A stretch of DNA of 64,000 bases from Oscillospiraceae bacterium. GTDB lineage: Bacteria; Bacillota; Clostridia; Oscillospirales; Oscillospiraceae. Below the pieces are notes generated by a model. That model did not search any database and was not told the DNA's origin. It saw only the letters and a list, made by a program, of their open reading frames with translations. Where the stretch lies: contig JAHHRY010000005.1 in NCBI GenBank assembly GCA_020025535.1, positions 1 to 64,000 on the forward strand. Reading direction: 5' to 3'. The position numbers and the translations under genes are program-made. Shown here one piece after another: positions 1 to 7,736 of this stretch (its first letter is position 1; every line of letters starts with the position of its first letter).

Positions 1-217
1 CTTGAATTGTATTTTTTTCAATGTGTAATTTACTTTTTTCCATACTGCATACCTTTCTCTCATAAATGATTTTATCCAGCAAAGCATACTGCTTAAATTT
101 CCGACCAACCACATTACCACACTGCTCCCCTACGGCAAACGACCAAAAAGCCAAACAAATCACATAAAATGGTTCTGTTCTATAAAGTGATAAATGCTCC
201 TGATTTCTCAGAGTCAT
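1..217 (-). CDS. Unknown protein, N-terminal part, cut by the window edge
   Basis: An open frame enters from the left edge on the minus strand. It begins at an ATG at 217 and stays open for 72 codons to the edge. Its start lies about 30 bases downstream of a good minus-strand promoter (251-279). The visible protein has a hydrophobic stretch near residues 17-32 (FYVICLAFWSFAVG) and then a basic, helical-looking segment. The ribosome site before 217 (AAGAGA) is weak. An internal ATG at 43 has a better one (AAAGG, 8 bases upstream), so the true start may be there. I do not recognise the family. Confidence 0.4.
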   Translation of the reverse strand, partial: MTLRNQEHLSLYRTEPFYVICLAFWSFAVGEQCGNVVGRKFKQYALLDKIIYERKVCSMEKSKLHIEKNTIQ

Positions 218-250
218 GTCTCTTATCTGCGGTTAGCTATGAGTAACCAT

Positions 251-279
251 ATGATAGCATAAACAATTTCGCTTTGCAA
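251..279 (-). promoter_or_regulatory. Promoter reading leftward
   Basis: On the minus strand TTGCAA (279-274) and TATCAT (256-251) are 17 bases apart. Transcription would start near 244 and run into the edge-truncated gene. Confidence 0.5.
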
Positions 280-299
280 TCTGCGCTTTATAATAATAT

Positions 300-608
300 A
301 AAAAGGTTGCTGGTGATGCACGGAAAGTGTCTGAAGCTCAAACTGGTGTGCCAGTCATCACAAGCAAAAATGCAGTGCAGCTGAATCAAGCTGCGGCGAA
401 TTTGATTGATAGCAGAATCCCTAAAGCCCAAGATCCTAAAGAGAAAAATAATTTTTTGTTTGCTCTGAAAAAATTGGGATTTGGAATGGCATCTAAAGTG
501 TCCACACATTCCAAAACCGGACACCAAGCTTTGATACAATGGGTATCTGAGTTGGTGTCCGGTTTCTTTTTTCGTCCCCGTTTGCAATGGTTTCCGTACA
601 CCATTTGA
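300..608 (+). pseudogene. Decayed 3' fragment, possibly of a DinD/BRO-type phage-related gene
   Basis: From 300 the frame reads KKVAGDARKVSEAQTGVP and continues in protein-like fashion to about residue 55. It has no start codon of its own except an internal GTG at 327, and two in-frame stops sit directly upstream (291-296). The pattern GDAR..SEAQTG.PVITS.NA resembles the C-terminal part of DinD-type DNA-damage-inducible or antirepressor-like proteins; that comparison is from memory and weak. The frame runs on through a terminator hairpin (514-571), so the original stop is probably lost. I read it as a leftover of a prophage or mobile-element gene. Confidence 0.35.
514..573 (+). terminator. 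Composite hairpin terminator
   Basis: A 14-base stem AAACCGGACACCAA (514-527) pairs with TTGGTGTCCGGTTT (552-565). The 24-base loop contains a second small hairpin, GATAC/GTATC. A T-rich tract (CTTTTTTC) follows. Confidence 0.6.
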
Positions 609-717
609 TGATTCAGGCTCTGCGCCAACTCAAAAGATGTCGCTGCGGAGCCTGTTTTGTTTCTCTCTGTCTTTTAAAGAAAAGCCTGTGGTATGTACAT
701 ATCCCTCTGTACAGAAA

Positions 718-745
718 AAGGCCGGAGCGTAATTGCTCCGGCCTT
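718..745 (-). terminator. Terminator of the NUDIX-like membrane gene
   Basis: GCCGGAGC and GCTCCGGC (721-728 and 735-742, extended by AAG/CTT) form a hairpin. On the minus strand it is followed by CTTTTTC. It lies about 100 bases past the stop at 841. Confidence 0.6.
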
Positions 746-840
746 AATCCATATTCCATTACAGAACACAAAGGGTATCGCCCGCTCCGGCAGACGAATG
801 TTTTTATGTACCGCATTCCGATTCGTCGAACCTGCAGTGA

Positions 841-2127
841 TTACGCTTCCGGCATCATCGGACGGCAGCCTTTCCGATCTATTTTATGCTGATACTGCCG
901 AACAAAGCGATCAACTCCGTAGCGATGGATATAGCAAAGATACAGCCGAAGATAAGTCGACGGATGATATTCATTCTTATTTTCCGGGTATCCCGCCAAA
1001 ATAGCCGGAATCTCATCAAAAGAAATCGCTTTTAAATCCGCAAGTTCTTTTTCTGAGTCAGGTGTTTTCTGAAGCTGTTCTACAAATTCCGAAAAATTGC
1101 ATCGCAGCTTTGCCACTGTGGCAAGTGCAAAATTGTAAATATCTCCTTCGACATCCAACGCCAAAACCCGAATGGAAGAAACATCTAAAACCGTTTCATA
1201 CATACTGCCTTCAATTCCGAATTCTTCTCCCATGGCTCGCTGAACCCATTTGTAAACAAAATCACTGGAATAATTTCCCCGATCTACAACATCCGTAGGC
1301 TCCATCTGTTCTCCGATGGTTGCGGCCCATGTACTGGGATAATCATTACGCTTGTTGTTGCTGATTCGAGCCAGCACAACCTGATAATCCGCCGTTACCA
1401 GTATCAGATGAAGGCACAGACTATTGGGCAAGAGCGTTTGTTTTCCGGTATATATGTCCCCTATCTTTTGTGCTTTAAAATGCGGATTGTCATGCATATA
1501 GGTCCACAAAAAGCGATTGGTGCACCAGTCCGTTTTTCTTAAATAAAAATAAATCCGTTTGTCCTGGCTGTTATAATTCTGTATAACATTTGTCAGCATG
1601 ACTCTTTCATTGTTGTTTTTGCGCTGAAGGATTCCCTGTGCTTCCTTTCCTTGCATATATTCCTGATAAGGCTTTAACAAATCGGGATACTTATCCTGAA
1701 AGCTGTATGGCGTGTTTTCCAACACCTCCACAAATAAAGAGTCCGGCTTCCATCCTGCAAAAATGTCTTCACACACAATCCATGTGCGGTCAGCAGCCCA
1801 GGAGTATCCTCCTCTGAAACCGATCTGTTCAAAAGAGGGATCTGTATGCTCTTTCATTTCCTTGGCCAGGACTGCCGACTCGCTTTTTTTGTGATATATA
1901 TATGCTGTAATGCGATAGCCGATCTCTACAGCAAGAGAGAGAATAAGCATCAAATACATCAGCGCAACAGACAGGTTCTGATCCGGCCTGATAGAAATCA
2001 GCAAGTCCCAAAATGTGTTAAGGTGCGTATCACTGATAATCCCGGAAAACACACCCAAAGCGCACGGAAATGTAAAACCATGCAGCGGTTTTCGCACACG
2101 CAGGAAGAACGCATACAGCTGTTCCAT
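841..2127 (-). CDS. Two-helix membrane protein with a C-terminal NUDIX-like domain
   Basis: The 428-residue protein starts at an ATG with a clear ribosome site (AAGAAGGTGG, 7 bases upstream). Two hydrophobic segments (about residues 15-33 and 52-78) suggest a hairpin membrane anchor with most of the protein cytosolic. Residues 234-345 look like a NUDIX fold: a beta strand SLCLHLILVT, then a G at 272 and, after an insertion, RAMGEEFGI at 297-305. This matches the core REUxEExGU of the NUDIX box except that the first Glu is Ala, so metal binding may be altered. NUDIX-type domains with such anchors occur in prokaryotic conflict systems (SMODS-associated NUDIX), but no nucleotidyltransferase lies nearby. 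Substrate and role are unknown. Confidence 0.6.
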   Translation of the reverse strand: MEQLYAFFLRVRKPLHGFTFPCALGVFSGIISDTHLNTFWDLLISIRPDQNLSVALMYLMLILSLAVEIGYRITAYIYHKKSESAVLAKEMKEHTDPSFEQIGFRGGYSWAADRTWIVCEDIFAGWKPDSLFVEVLENTPYSFQDKYPDLLKPYQEYMQGKEAQGILQRKNNNERVMLTNVIQNYNSQDKRIYFYLRKTDWCTNRFLWTYMHDNPHFKAQKIGDIYTGKQTLLPNSLCLHLILVTADYQVVLARISNNKRNDYPSTWAATIGEQMEPTDVVDRGNYSSDFVYKWVQRAMGEEFGIEGSMYETVLDVSSIRVLALDVEGDIYNFALATVAKLRCNFSEFVEQLQKTPDSEKELADLKAISFDEIPAILAGYPENKNEYHPSTYLRLYLCYIHRYGVDRFVRQYQHKIDRKGCRPMMPEA

Positions 2128-2358
2128 AAAAAGCCACCTTCTTAAAAAAAACGATTGCTACCATGTTAACACATAACGATTTGGTTCGCAAGAGCTCCTT
2201 TTCAAACATTGACAAAACTTCCAAAACCACACAAATGCCGATAATCAACCATAGTTCTGCCGCAAAAATGCAGCTTCAGATACAGAACGGCCCTCCCTGG
2301 ACGAATTTATGGGAAAGTCTTTTGGGATCTTCCGGTATCCGCCACTGTTGCGACAAAG
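2128..2358. other. Gene-free gap
   Basis: About 230 bases, together with the regulatory block up to 2518, separate the NUDIX-like gene from the GNAT gene. I see no convincing coding frame here. Confidence 0.5.
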
Positions 2359-2422
2359 CGGATGTTCAGATCTGAGAACATCCGAACCGCTGCTTGACAT
2401 CCAAAATATGCGTCGATATCAT
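2359..2422 (+). promoter_or_regulatory. Promoter of the GNAT gene with an upstream inverted repeat
   Basis: TTGACA (2394-2399) and TATCAT (2417-2422) are 17 bases apart. Just upstream, CGGATGTTC (2359-2367) and GAACATCCG (2376-2384) form a perfect 9-bp inverted repeat around AGATCT. It ends 9 bases before the -35. It could be an operator or the end of an upstream transcript; no T-run follows. Confidence 0.6.
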
Positions 2423-2518
2423 ATATGTAATCTCTGGCAGTGTTCCTGTTTTCCCCTCAAGCCGGCTTTTCCTAAGATAAAAAACCGTTGCTGCTAAAAT
2501 CACACAGGAGGTAATACC

Positions 2519-3013
2519 ATGGAGTTTTTCAGAACAGAACGGCTGGTTCTGCGTAACGTAAACGAAAAAGATGTATCCATCATACACGATTATCGAAGCA
2601 ACGAAATCTGCGCCCGATATCAGCGCGGCCAGGTAAAAAAACCGGATGAAATAGAACAGCTGGTACAGCAGCACAAAAACGATGTGATTTCCGTAGAGTC
2701 AAACTTCATGATTGCAGTTGCGCTCAGGGAATCCGACGAGATGGTGGGAGAAATTGTTGTGATGCCAAATGACGGAGCAATTTCTCTGGGGTACACATTT
2801 TCTTATAAGCACCATCGAAAAGGCTATGCATTTGAAGCGCTGTCCACCTTGATTCATGCTCTTCATCAACAATATCCGGATTGGGAGTTTATCTGTTTTA
2901 CCGAACCGGAAAACACCGCAAGTATGGCACTGCTGCGAAAATTGGGATATACCCATGTGTGCTATTCCCAAAAGCTGGAATCCGAAGTGTTCGGCAAATG
3001 GCTGAAGGAATAA
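2519..3013 (+). CDS. GNAT-family N-acetyltransferase (RimJ/RimL type)
   Basis: The protein has 164 residues, the usual length of a single GNAT domain. It opens with the family's typical ERLVLRNVNEKDV, has a central beta strand region (GEIVVM, then ISLGYTF) and an acetyl-CoA loop of the form HHRKGYAFEAL near residues 98-108. It ends with the conserved ENTASMALLRKLGY helix. Such enzymes acetylate amino groups of proteins, antibiotics or small molecules using acetyl-CoA; the substrate cannot be read from sequence. The ribosome site AGGAGG lies 8 bases before the ATG. The next gene starts 39 bases downstream with no terminator between, so the two are probably co-transcribed. Confidence 0.85.
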   Translation: MEFFRTERLVLRNVNEKDVSIIHDYRSNEICARYQRGQVKKPDEIEQLVQQHKNDVISVESNFMIAVALRESDEMVGEIVVMPNDGAISLGYTFSYKHHRKGYAFEALSTLIHALHQQYPDWEFICFTEPENTASMALLRKLGYTHVCYSQKLESEVFGKWLKE

Positions 3014-3052
3014 CAGAAATTCCTCGTTATGGATGTGAACAGGAGAATAACT

Positions 3053-3580
3053 ATGCTGTATCATGCTTCTCACGTTTCCGGCCTCAGAGAACTGAATCCC
3101 CGGGTTTCTACACACGGAATTCCCTGCGTTTATGCCATTCGGTCCAAATTGATGGCGATTCTTTTCGGTGCACCAAAGGATGATTTTGACCTTTTAATCG
3201 ATGCAGAAAACGGCAAAGCCGTTTTGTATGAATGCTATCCGGATGCAGTCAAAACGGTCTATTCCGGCAAAAGCTGTTCCCTGTATACGGTGGAGGAAAC
3301 AGGATTTCAAACGGGATTAACCGGATGGGATGAAGAGCTTGTTTGCCCGGAACCCGTGACAATCGTTTCGGAAGAAATAATTGACGACATCTATAAACGG
3401 CTTATAAAGGCGGTCAGTGAAGGGCTTTGTGAGATTCATTTCTTTGAGCAAAGCGAAAAATACCTGTCATTTCTGCGGGATGAACTGCAGGAGCGAGTAA
3501 CCGCTTTTGGAATCACCGAGGAATACAGAAAGCGTGACCGGCGTTTCGTTCAGTATCATAACAAGCTTCTGAACGGTTAA
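3053..3580 (+). CDS. Unknown protein with an LYHAS N-terminal motif
   Basis: I place the start at the ATG at 3053, which has GGAG 8 bases upstream; an in-frame ATG at 3029 has none. The 175-residue soluble protein opens with MLYHASHVSGLRELNPRVS, then GIPCVYAIRSKLMAILFG. This order (Tyr-His near the N-terminus, then an aromatic V-Y-A strand and an A..FG helix) recalls ADP-ribosyltransferase or RNA 2'-phosphotransferase-like folds. That is a guess from motif layout only. The C-terminal half is acidic and helical. It follows the GNAT gene closely and is followed by a terminator, so it is the last gene of that unit. Confidence 0.6.
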   Translation: MLYHASHVSGLRELNPRVSTHGIPCVYAIRSKLMAILFGAPKDDFDLLIDAENGKAVLYECYPDAVKTVYSGKSCSLYTVEETGFQTGLTGWDEELVCPEPVTIVSEEIIDDIYKRLIKAVSEGLCEIHFFEQSEKYLSFLRDELQERVTAFGITEEYRKRDRRFVQYHNKLLNG

Positions 3581-3631
3581 TTATGCCGTAACGCCTCTCC
3601 TGCGGGATACCAAAGTAACTTAGATTGAAAC

Positions 3632-3667
3632 AAAAGCCCTGCGGCAGTTCCTTGCCGCAGGGCTTTT
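3632..3667 (+). terminator. Intrinsic terminator
   Basis: GCCCTGCGGCA (3636-3646) pairs with TGCCGCAGGGC (3653-3663) around a 6-base loop. TTTTG follows, and AAAA precedes the stem. It ends the GNAT/unknown-protein unit. Confidence 0.8.
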
Positions 3668-3780
3668 GTTGATGCCTGCAGTATCTTATCGAACAGGCCA
3701 TTCAGGACCGATGAGCGCCGTTCGGGAGCATCTACCCTTTTCAATGCGCGGAACAAAATCAGCAAATTGTCGAAAAATAT

Positions 3781-3832
3781 TTCAGAAATAAGTTTCTGAA
3801 TTGTTGACATTGACAGTTCCAGGGCATATAAT
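3781..3832 (+). promoter_or_regulatory. Consensus promoter and operator-like repeat of the GH2 sugar locus
   Basis: TTGACA (3804-3809) and TATAAT (3827-3832) are 17 bases apart, a full consensus match. TTCAGAAA (3781-3788) and TTTCTGAA (3793-3800) form a perfect 8-bp inverted repeat with a 4-base centre, three bases upstream of the -35. That is a plausible site for a sugar-responsive regulator not present in the window. Confidence 0.7.
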
Positions 3833-3897
3833 TTAATCGCGATTGAACAAAAATCATAATACTTTAAAAAATACAATCAACTTAAAAGGAGTCACCC

Positions 3898-5664
3898 ATG
3901 GAGAATCTACTGACACGCTGGGGCAGAACTCTTGACCGGACTTGCCCTTTACCGGAATACCCAAGGCCCCAGATGAGGCGCAGCAGCTTTCTGAATCTCA
4001 ACGGCGAATGGAATTATGCCATTTGTGATAAAAACGCCGGTTTTTCGGGCTTTCAGGGAAAAATAGTCGTCCCCTTCAGCCCGGAATCCATCCTCAGCGG
4101 AGTGCAAAAAATTGTTACCCCAAACGACATTCTGTACTATCAGAAAACATTTGAGTTTCACAGGACAAAGTCCAGGGTCCTTCTTCACTTTGGTGCCGTG
4201 GATTACGCCTGCAAGGTTACTCTGAACGGCAAAGCCGTGGGAAGTCATCGGGGCGGATACCTGCCTTTTACCTTCGATGTGACCGATATGATCGCAGACG
4301 GCAAAAACGATCTGCGTCTGAGTGTCACGGACCCCACCGACACTGGCTGCCAGGCCCGCGGAAAGCAGTCTTTCAGCCGCGGAGGAATCTGGTACACGCC
4401 GCAAAGCGGCATCTGGCAGACAGTCTGGCTGGAGGAGGTCTGTGAAAACTACATAAAGTCCATCAGGCTGACCCCCGACATTGATGCCGGCACCCTCACT
4501 TTGGAGATTCATTACAGCGGCAGCACCATTCCCAATGCCAGCGCGGCCGTTTTGGATCACGGGCAGGTCAAGGGCATCTACGAAATTACAAAGGGACACG
4601 GCGTTATTCCTCTGGAAAATTATCATCTTTGGAGTCCGGAAGATCCATACCTCTATGATCTCAGAATTACTGCCGGCGAGGATGAGATTGACAGCTATTT
4701 TGCCATGCGGAAATTCAGTATCGGCAAAGGCAGTCAGGGTGTTTCCCGGATTATGCTGAACAACCGCCCCTACTTCATGAACGGCCTGCTGGATCAGGGA
4801 TACTGGAGCGACGGCATGTATACTGCCCCCAGTGACGATGCCCTGATTTACGACATTCAGACCATGAAGGAGCTCGGCTTCAACACGCTCCGCAAACATA
4901 TCAAAATCGAACCGCTGCGATGGTATTACCACTGTGACCGGCTTGGCATGATCGTCTGGCAGGATATGATCAGCGGCGGCGACAAATACAATTTCTTTGC
5001 CATCGGAATTCTGCCCTTGGCCTCATTACTTTTTCATAACAAGCATATCGGCCGTGTAAATGACAGCCACAGGAAATTCTATGCCCGCAGCAACAAAGCC
5101 GGCATCCGGGAATTTTACAAGGATTCTGCCAAAATGATCGATCTTCTCTATAACGTCCCTTCGCTGGCACTCTGGACGCCGTTAAACGAAGGCTGGGGAC
5201 AGTTTGACAGCACAAAAGTATGTGCGTTCTACCGCAAAAAGGACCCCACCCGGCTCATTGACCATGCCAGCGGCTGGGTTGATCACGGCGGCGGTGACAT
5301 CAACAGTTTCCACATTTATTTCACTTCCTTTGCATTCCCGAAGTTCTCAAAGAGCGACAACAGGCCCGTCGGTCTTACCGAATACGGCGGTTACTCCATC
5401 AGAACGCAGGGACACGTTTTCAACACACAGAAAACCTTCGGCTACCGTATTTACAAAACCCAGAAAGACTTTGATGCAGCTATAAAAAACCTTTTTGAAA
5501 AGCGGATTTACAAAGCCATGACCCAGCAGGGACTGAGTGCGGCTATTTACACGGAAGTCAGCGATGTGGAGGACGAATTAAACGGACTTTTGACCTATGA
5601 CCGCGAAGTGCTGAAAGTGTCTCCCAAAGTCATGAAGGCCGCCAACGGCAAACTCAAATTGTAA
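3898..5664 (+). CDS. Glycoside hydrolase family 2 (beta-galactosidase/beta-glucuronidase type)
   Basis: The 588-residue enzyme has the GH2 layout. An N-terminal jelly-roll sugar-binding domain covers about 20-180 (LNLNGEWNY, FGAVDYACKVTLNG), followed by an immunoglobulin-like domain and a TIM barrel. The catalytic acid/base is E431 in WTPLNEGWG and the likely nucleophile is E495 in LTEYGGY. There is no signal peptide, so it acts inside the cell on small beta-linked sugars, which fits the GPH importer 54 bases downstream. The exact glycoside is not evident. The ribosome site AAAAGGAG lies 7 bases before the ATG. It is shorter than LacZ and close to small GH2 enzymes of gut Clostridia. Confidence 0.9.
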   Translation: MENLLTRWGRTLDRTCPLPEYPRPQMRRSSFLNLNGEWNYAICDKNAGFSGFQGKIVVPFSPESILSGVQKIVTPNDILYYQKTFEFHRTKSRVLLHFGAVDYACKVTLNGKAVGSHRGGYLPFTFDVTDMIADGKNDLRLSVTDPTDTGCQARGKQSFSRGGIWYTPQSGIWQTVWLEEVCENYIKSIRLTPDIDAGTLTLEIHYSGSTIPNASAAVLDHGQVKGIYEITKGHGVIPLENYHLWSPEDPYLYDLRITAGEDEIDSYFAMRKFSIGKGSQGVSRIMLNNRPYFMNGLLDQGYWSDGMYTAPSDDALIYDIQTMKELGFNTLRKHIKIEPLRWYYHCDRLGMIVWQDMISGGDKYNFFAIGILPLASLLFHNKHIGRVNDSHRKFYARSNKAGIREFYKDSAKMIDLLYNVPSLALWTPLNEGWGQFDSTKVCAFYRKKDPTRLIDHASGWVDHGGGDINSFHIYFTSFAFPKFSKSDNRPVGLTEYGGYSIRTQGHVFNTQKTFGYRIYKTQKDFDAAIKNLFEKRIYKAMTQQGLSAAIYTEVSDVEDELNGLLTYDREVLKVSPKVMKAANGKLKL

Positions 5665-5718
5665 ATTACAATCCGCTGTCTGGAACGGATTGAAAAAAAT
5701 GAAACAGGAGCGTTACTT

Positions 5719-7062
5719 ATGGAAAACAACAGACTAAAATCCCGGCCCACGCCTCTGGGAGGTAAACTCTGGCTAAGTGTGATCGTCTTCGGTCTCATTG
5801 GTCAGATTGCCTGGGTAGTGGAAAATATGTATTTTGCCACCTTTGCCCAGACCCTGTTCAAAGATACGGAAAAATTCGGAAATCTGTACTATGTAGCCAC
5901 CACGCTCATGGTCATTCTCTCCGCTGTCACCGCCACGGTTACCACCATCTTCGCCGGTGGTCTCAGCGACAAGATCGGCAAACGCAAGCCTTTTATTACT
6001 ATCGGCTTTATCTGCTGGGGCCTCACCATTATGCTTTTTGCCGCTATCCCCATCGATTTTGACAGCAGCAAAGGCAAGCTCATCACTGCCCTGCTGGTTA
6101 TTTTCGACTGCATTATGACGTTCGCCGGCTCCAACGCAAATGACGCTGCTTTCAGTGCCTGGACAGCAGACATCACCGACGTTACCAATCGCGGCAAGGT
6201 AAACACCATTCTTGCGATCCTGCCCATGTTTGCAACGGTCATCACCATTGTGGCCGCAATGTTTACTTTTGACGCCGGCAATTACAAGGCGTTCTTTATC
6301 ATTCTCGGTATCGTTCCTGTGGTCACCGGTATCATTTCGCTTTTCACTCTGAAGGACGCCAGCCATATTGTAAAATCCACAGAAAGCGGCATGAAGGAGA
6401 TTTTCTACGGCTTCAGCCCCAGGGTTATAAAGGCAAACAAAATGATGTTTGTCTGTCTTCTGTGTCTGTGCCTTTTGGGAATCGCACAGCAGACCTTTAT
6501 GTCCTATATCATCAGTTTTATTACCGTCACCTTGGGCATCACGGACTATGCCCTGCCTTTTGGCATCGTGGTGGTTGCTTCGGCACTCATCACCGCCTTT
6601 GCAGGTGTGCTTTATGACAAATTCGGACGGAAGCATTTTTACATCCCTCTTGCAATCTTTGCAGCAGTCGGAACTTTCCTGATTTATGCCATGAAGTTCA
6701 TGGACTCCAGTGCATATCTGCCCATGCTGTATCTGGGCGGTGTCATCATGCTGGGTGCCAATCTGTCTCTCTACGGCGGTCTGCAGGCCACTTTTCAGGA
6801 CTACATTCCAAAGGGTATGGAAGGCCGTTTTCAGGGTGTCAGAATGTGCTTCATGGTGCTGATTCCCATGATCGTCGGTCCGCTGATTTCCCTCTCCGTA
6901 GGCGTCAATTCCTTTGACAATATGGATGCCGGTGTCAGTGCTCCGCCTTTTGAATTTTTCCTGATTGCCGCCATTGTGGTTGTTATCAGCATTATTCCTC
7001 TGGCCATCGTGAGAAAAGATGCAGACAGTCTCAGGCAGAACTTACTTTCAAAAAAGATGTAA
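5719..7062 (+). CDS. Sugar:cation symporter, GPH family (MFS fold)
   Basis: The 447-residue protein has about 12 hydrophobic segments. It shows the GPH/MFS loop GGLSDKIGKRKPFITIGF after helix 2-3 and a second-half loop GVLYDKFGRKHFY. GPH transporters carry glycosides, pentosides or hexuronides with Na+ or H+. Position directly behind the GH2 gene, without a terminator, says it imports the substrate of that enzyme. The start at 5719 has AGGAG 9 bases upstream. Confidence 0.88.
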   Translation: MENNRLKSRPTPLGGKLWLSVIVFGLIGQIAWVVENMYFATFAQTLFKDTEKFGNLYYVATTLMVILSAVTATVTTIFAGGLSDKIGKRKPFITIGFICWGLTIMLFAAIPIDFDSSKGKLITALLVIFDCIMTFAGSNANDAAFSAWTADITDVTNRGKVNTILAILPMFATVITIVAAMFTFDAGNYKAFFIILGIVPVVTGIISLFTLKDASHIVKSTESGMKEIFYGFSPRVIKANKMMFVCLLCLCLLGIAQQTFMSYIISFITVTLGITDYALPFGIVVVASALITAFAGVLYDKFGRKHFYIPLAIFAAVGTFLIYAMKFMDSSAYLPMLYLGGVIMLGANLSLYGGLQATFQDYIPKGMEGRFQGVRMCFMVLIPMIVGPLISLSVGVNSFDNMDAGVSAPPFEFFLIAAIVVVISIIPLAIVRKDADSLRQNLLSKKM

Positions 7063-7068
7063 TGTAAG

Positions 7069-7233
7069 ATGGATGCTTTGCGGGATTTGACTATTCAGCA
7101 GATAATTGACGCAAAATTTGAGCTCTATCCCGGCAATCCCGTGATCAGGCGGCCTGCCAACAGTTCCATGGTGGCAGATCCCTCCATCGTCACAGGCAGA
7201 GAGCATATCGGCTTTGCCGAAGCAGCCATCTGA
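7069..7233 (+). pseudogene. Truncated start of a GH43-type glycosidase
   Basis: Seven bases after the transporter stop, a 54-codon frame encodes a stretch with KFELYPGNPVIRR and SSMVADPSIVT. These are typical of the first blade of five-bladed beta-propeller glycosidases (GH43-like), where P.GNPV and the catalytic Asp in VADPS are conserved; this is from family knowledge. The rest of the enzyme, normally over 300 residues, is missing. After VADPSIVT the frame reads an unrelated tail and stops. I read it as the remnant of a third gene of the sugar locus, lost by deletion. Confidence 0.5.
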
Positions 7234-7334
7234 TGTTGTGCTGACACAGCATACCGGAAAAAACCAGATTCCGTCCGACATCAAAGGCGCGCTGTCCACG
7301 GAAATATCTTTCCTTTCTGCCTTGTACCTGCTAA

Positions 7335-7377
7335 CAAGCGGCTCTTTTGAGAGGTTTTCTCCCAAAAGAGCCGCTTG
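7335..7377. terminator. Bidirectional terminator between converging units
   Basis: CAAGCGGCTCTTTTG (7335-7349) and CAAAAGAGCCGCTTG (7363-7377) form a perfect 15-bp stem with a 13-base loop. It ends the sugar locus on the plus strand and the lysin/holin pair on the minus strand. Confidence 0.75.
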
Positions 7378-7386
7378 TTGTTTCCG

Positions 7387-7680
7387 TCACGCATCGTCAG
7401 AAAGCCGGCTTTTCTTTGCTGTGTCTGCAGATGCCGTCTGCAGATCATACATTTTTTGAATGGCTGCCGAAAGCTCGGTTTCCTTGATATCCGGCTCCGG
7501 AGTGTCACTGGCCTTCCTTTCACTCTGAGTGCCGAAGTAGAATCCAACGATTGCCGTAAAGATGGTTAGAAATTCACTTCCGCTGATCACGTTCTTTAAT
7601 GCCAGCGCACAGAAAACCACCGTCAGCATCAGCGTCATGATAGACTTTACACTGATGAGCTTCGCAATTCTGCTTTTCAT
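7387..7680 (-). CDS. Small holin-like membrane protein
   Basis: The start at 7680 is set by a very strong ribosome site (GGAGGAGGTGG, 5 bases upstream). The 97-residue product has two hydrophobic segments (about 12-31 and 37-53) and a charged C-terminal tail with a predicted coil. This is the plan of many small phage holins and holin-like proteins. It lies 56 bases behind a lysin gene on the same strand, which supports a role in lysin release. No phage gene surrounds the pair, so the function is inferred from context. Confidence 0.55.
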   Translation of the reverse strand: MKSRIAKLISVKSIMTLMLTVVFCALALKNVISGSEFLTIFTAIVGFYFGTQSERKASDTPEPDIKETELSAAIQKMYDLQTASADTAKKSRLSDDA

Positions 7681-7736
7681 GTGTACCACCTCCTCCCCGC
7701 TCGGCAAAAGCCTGATTATTTAACCAGGCAAGTTTT

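Noticed and set aside
3577..3876. Minus-strand frame of 99 codons
   Set aside because: It spans a terminator and the consensus promoter of the GH2 gene and has no ribosome site.
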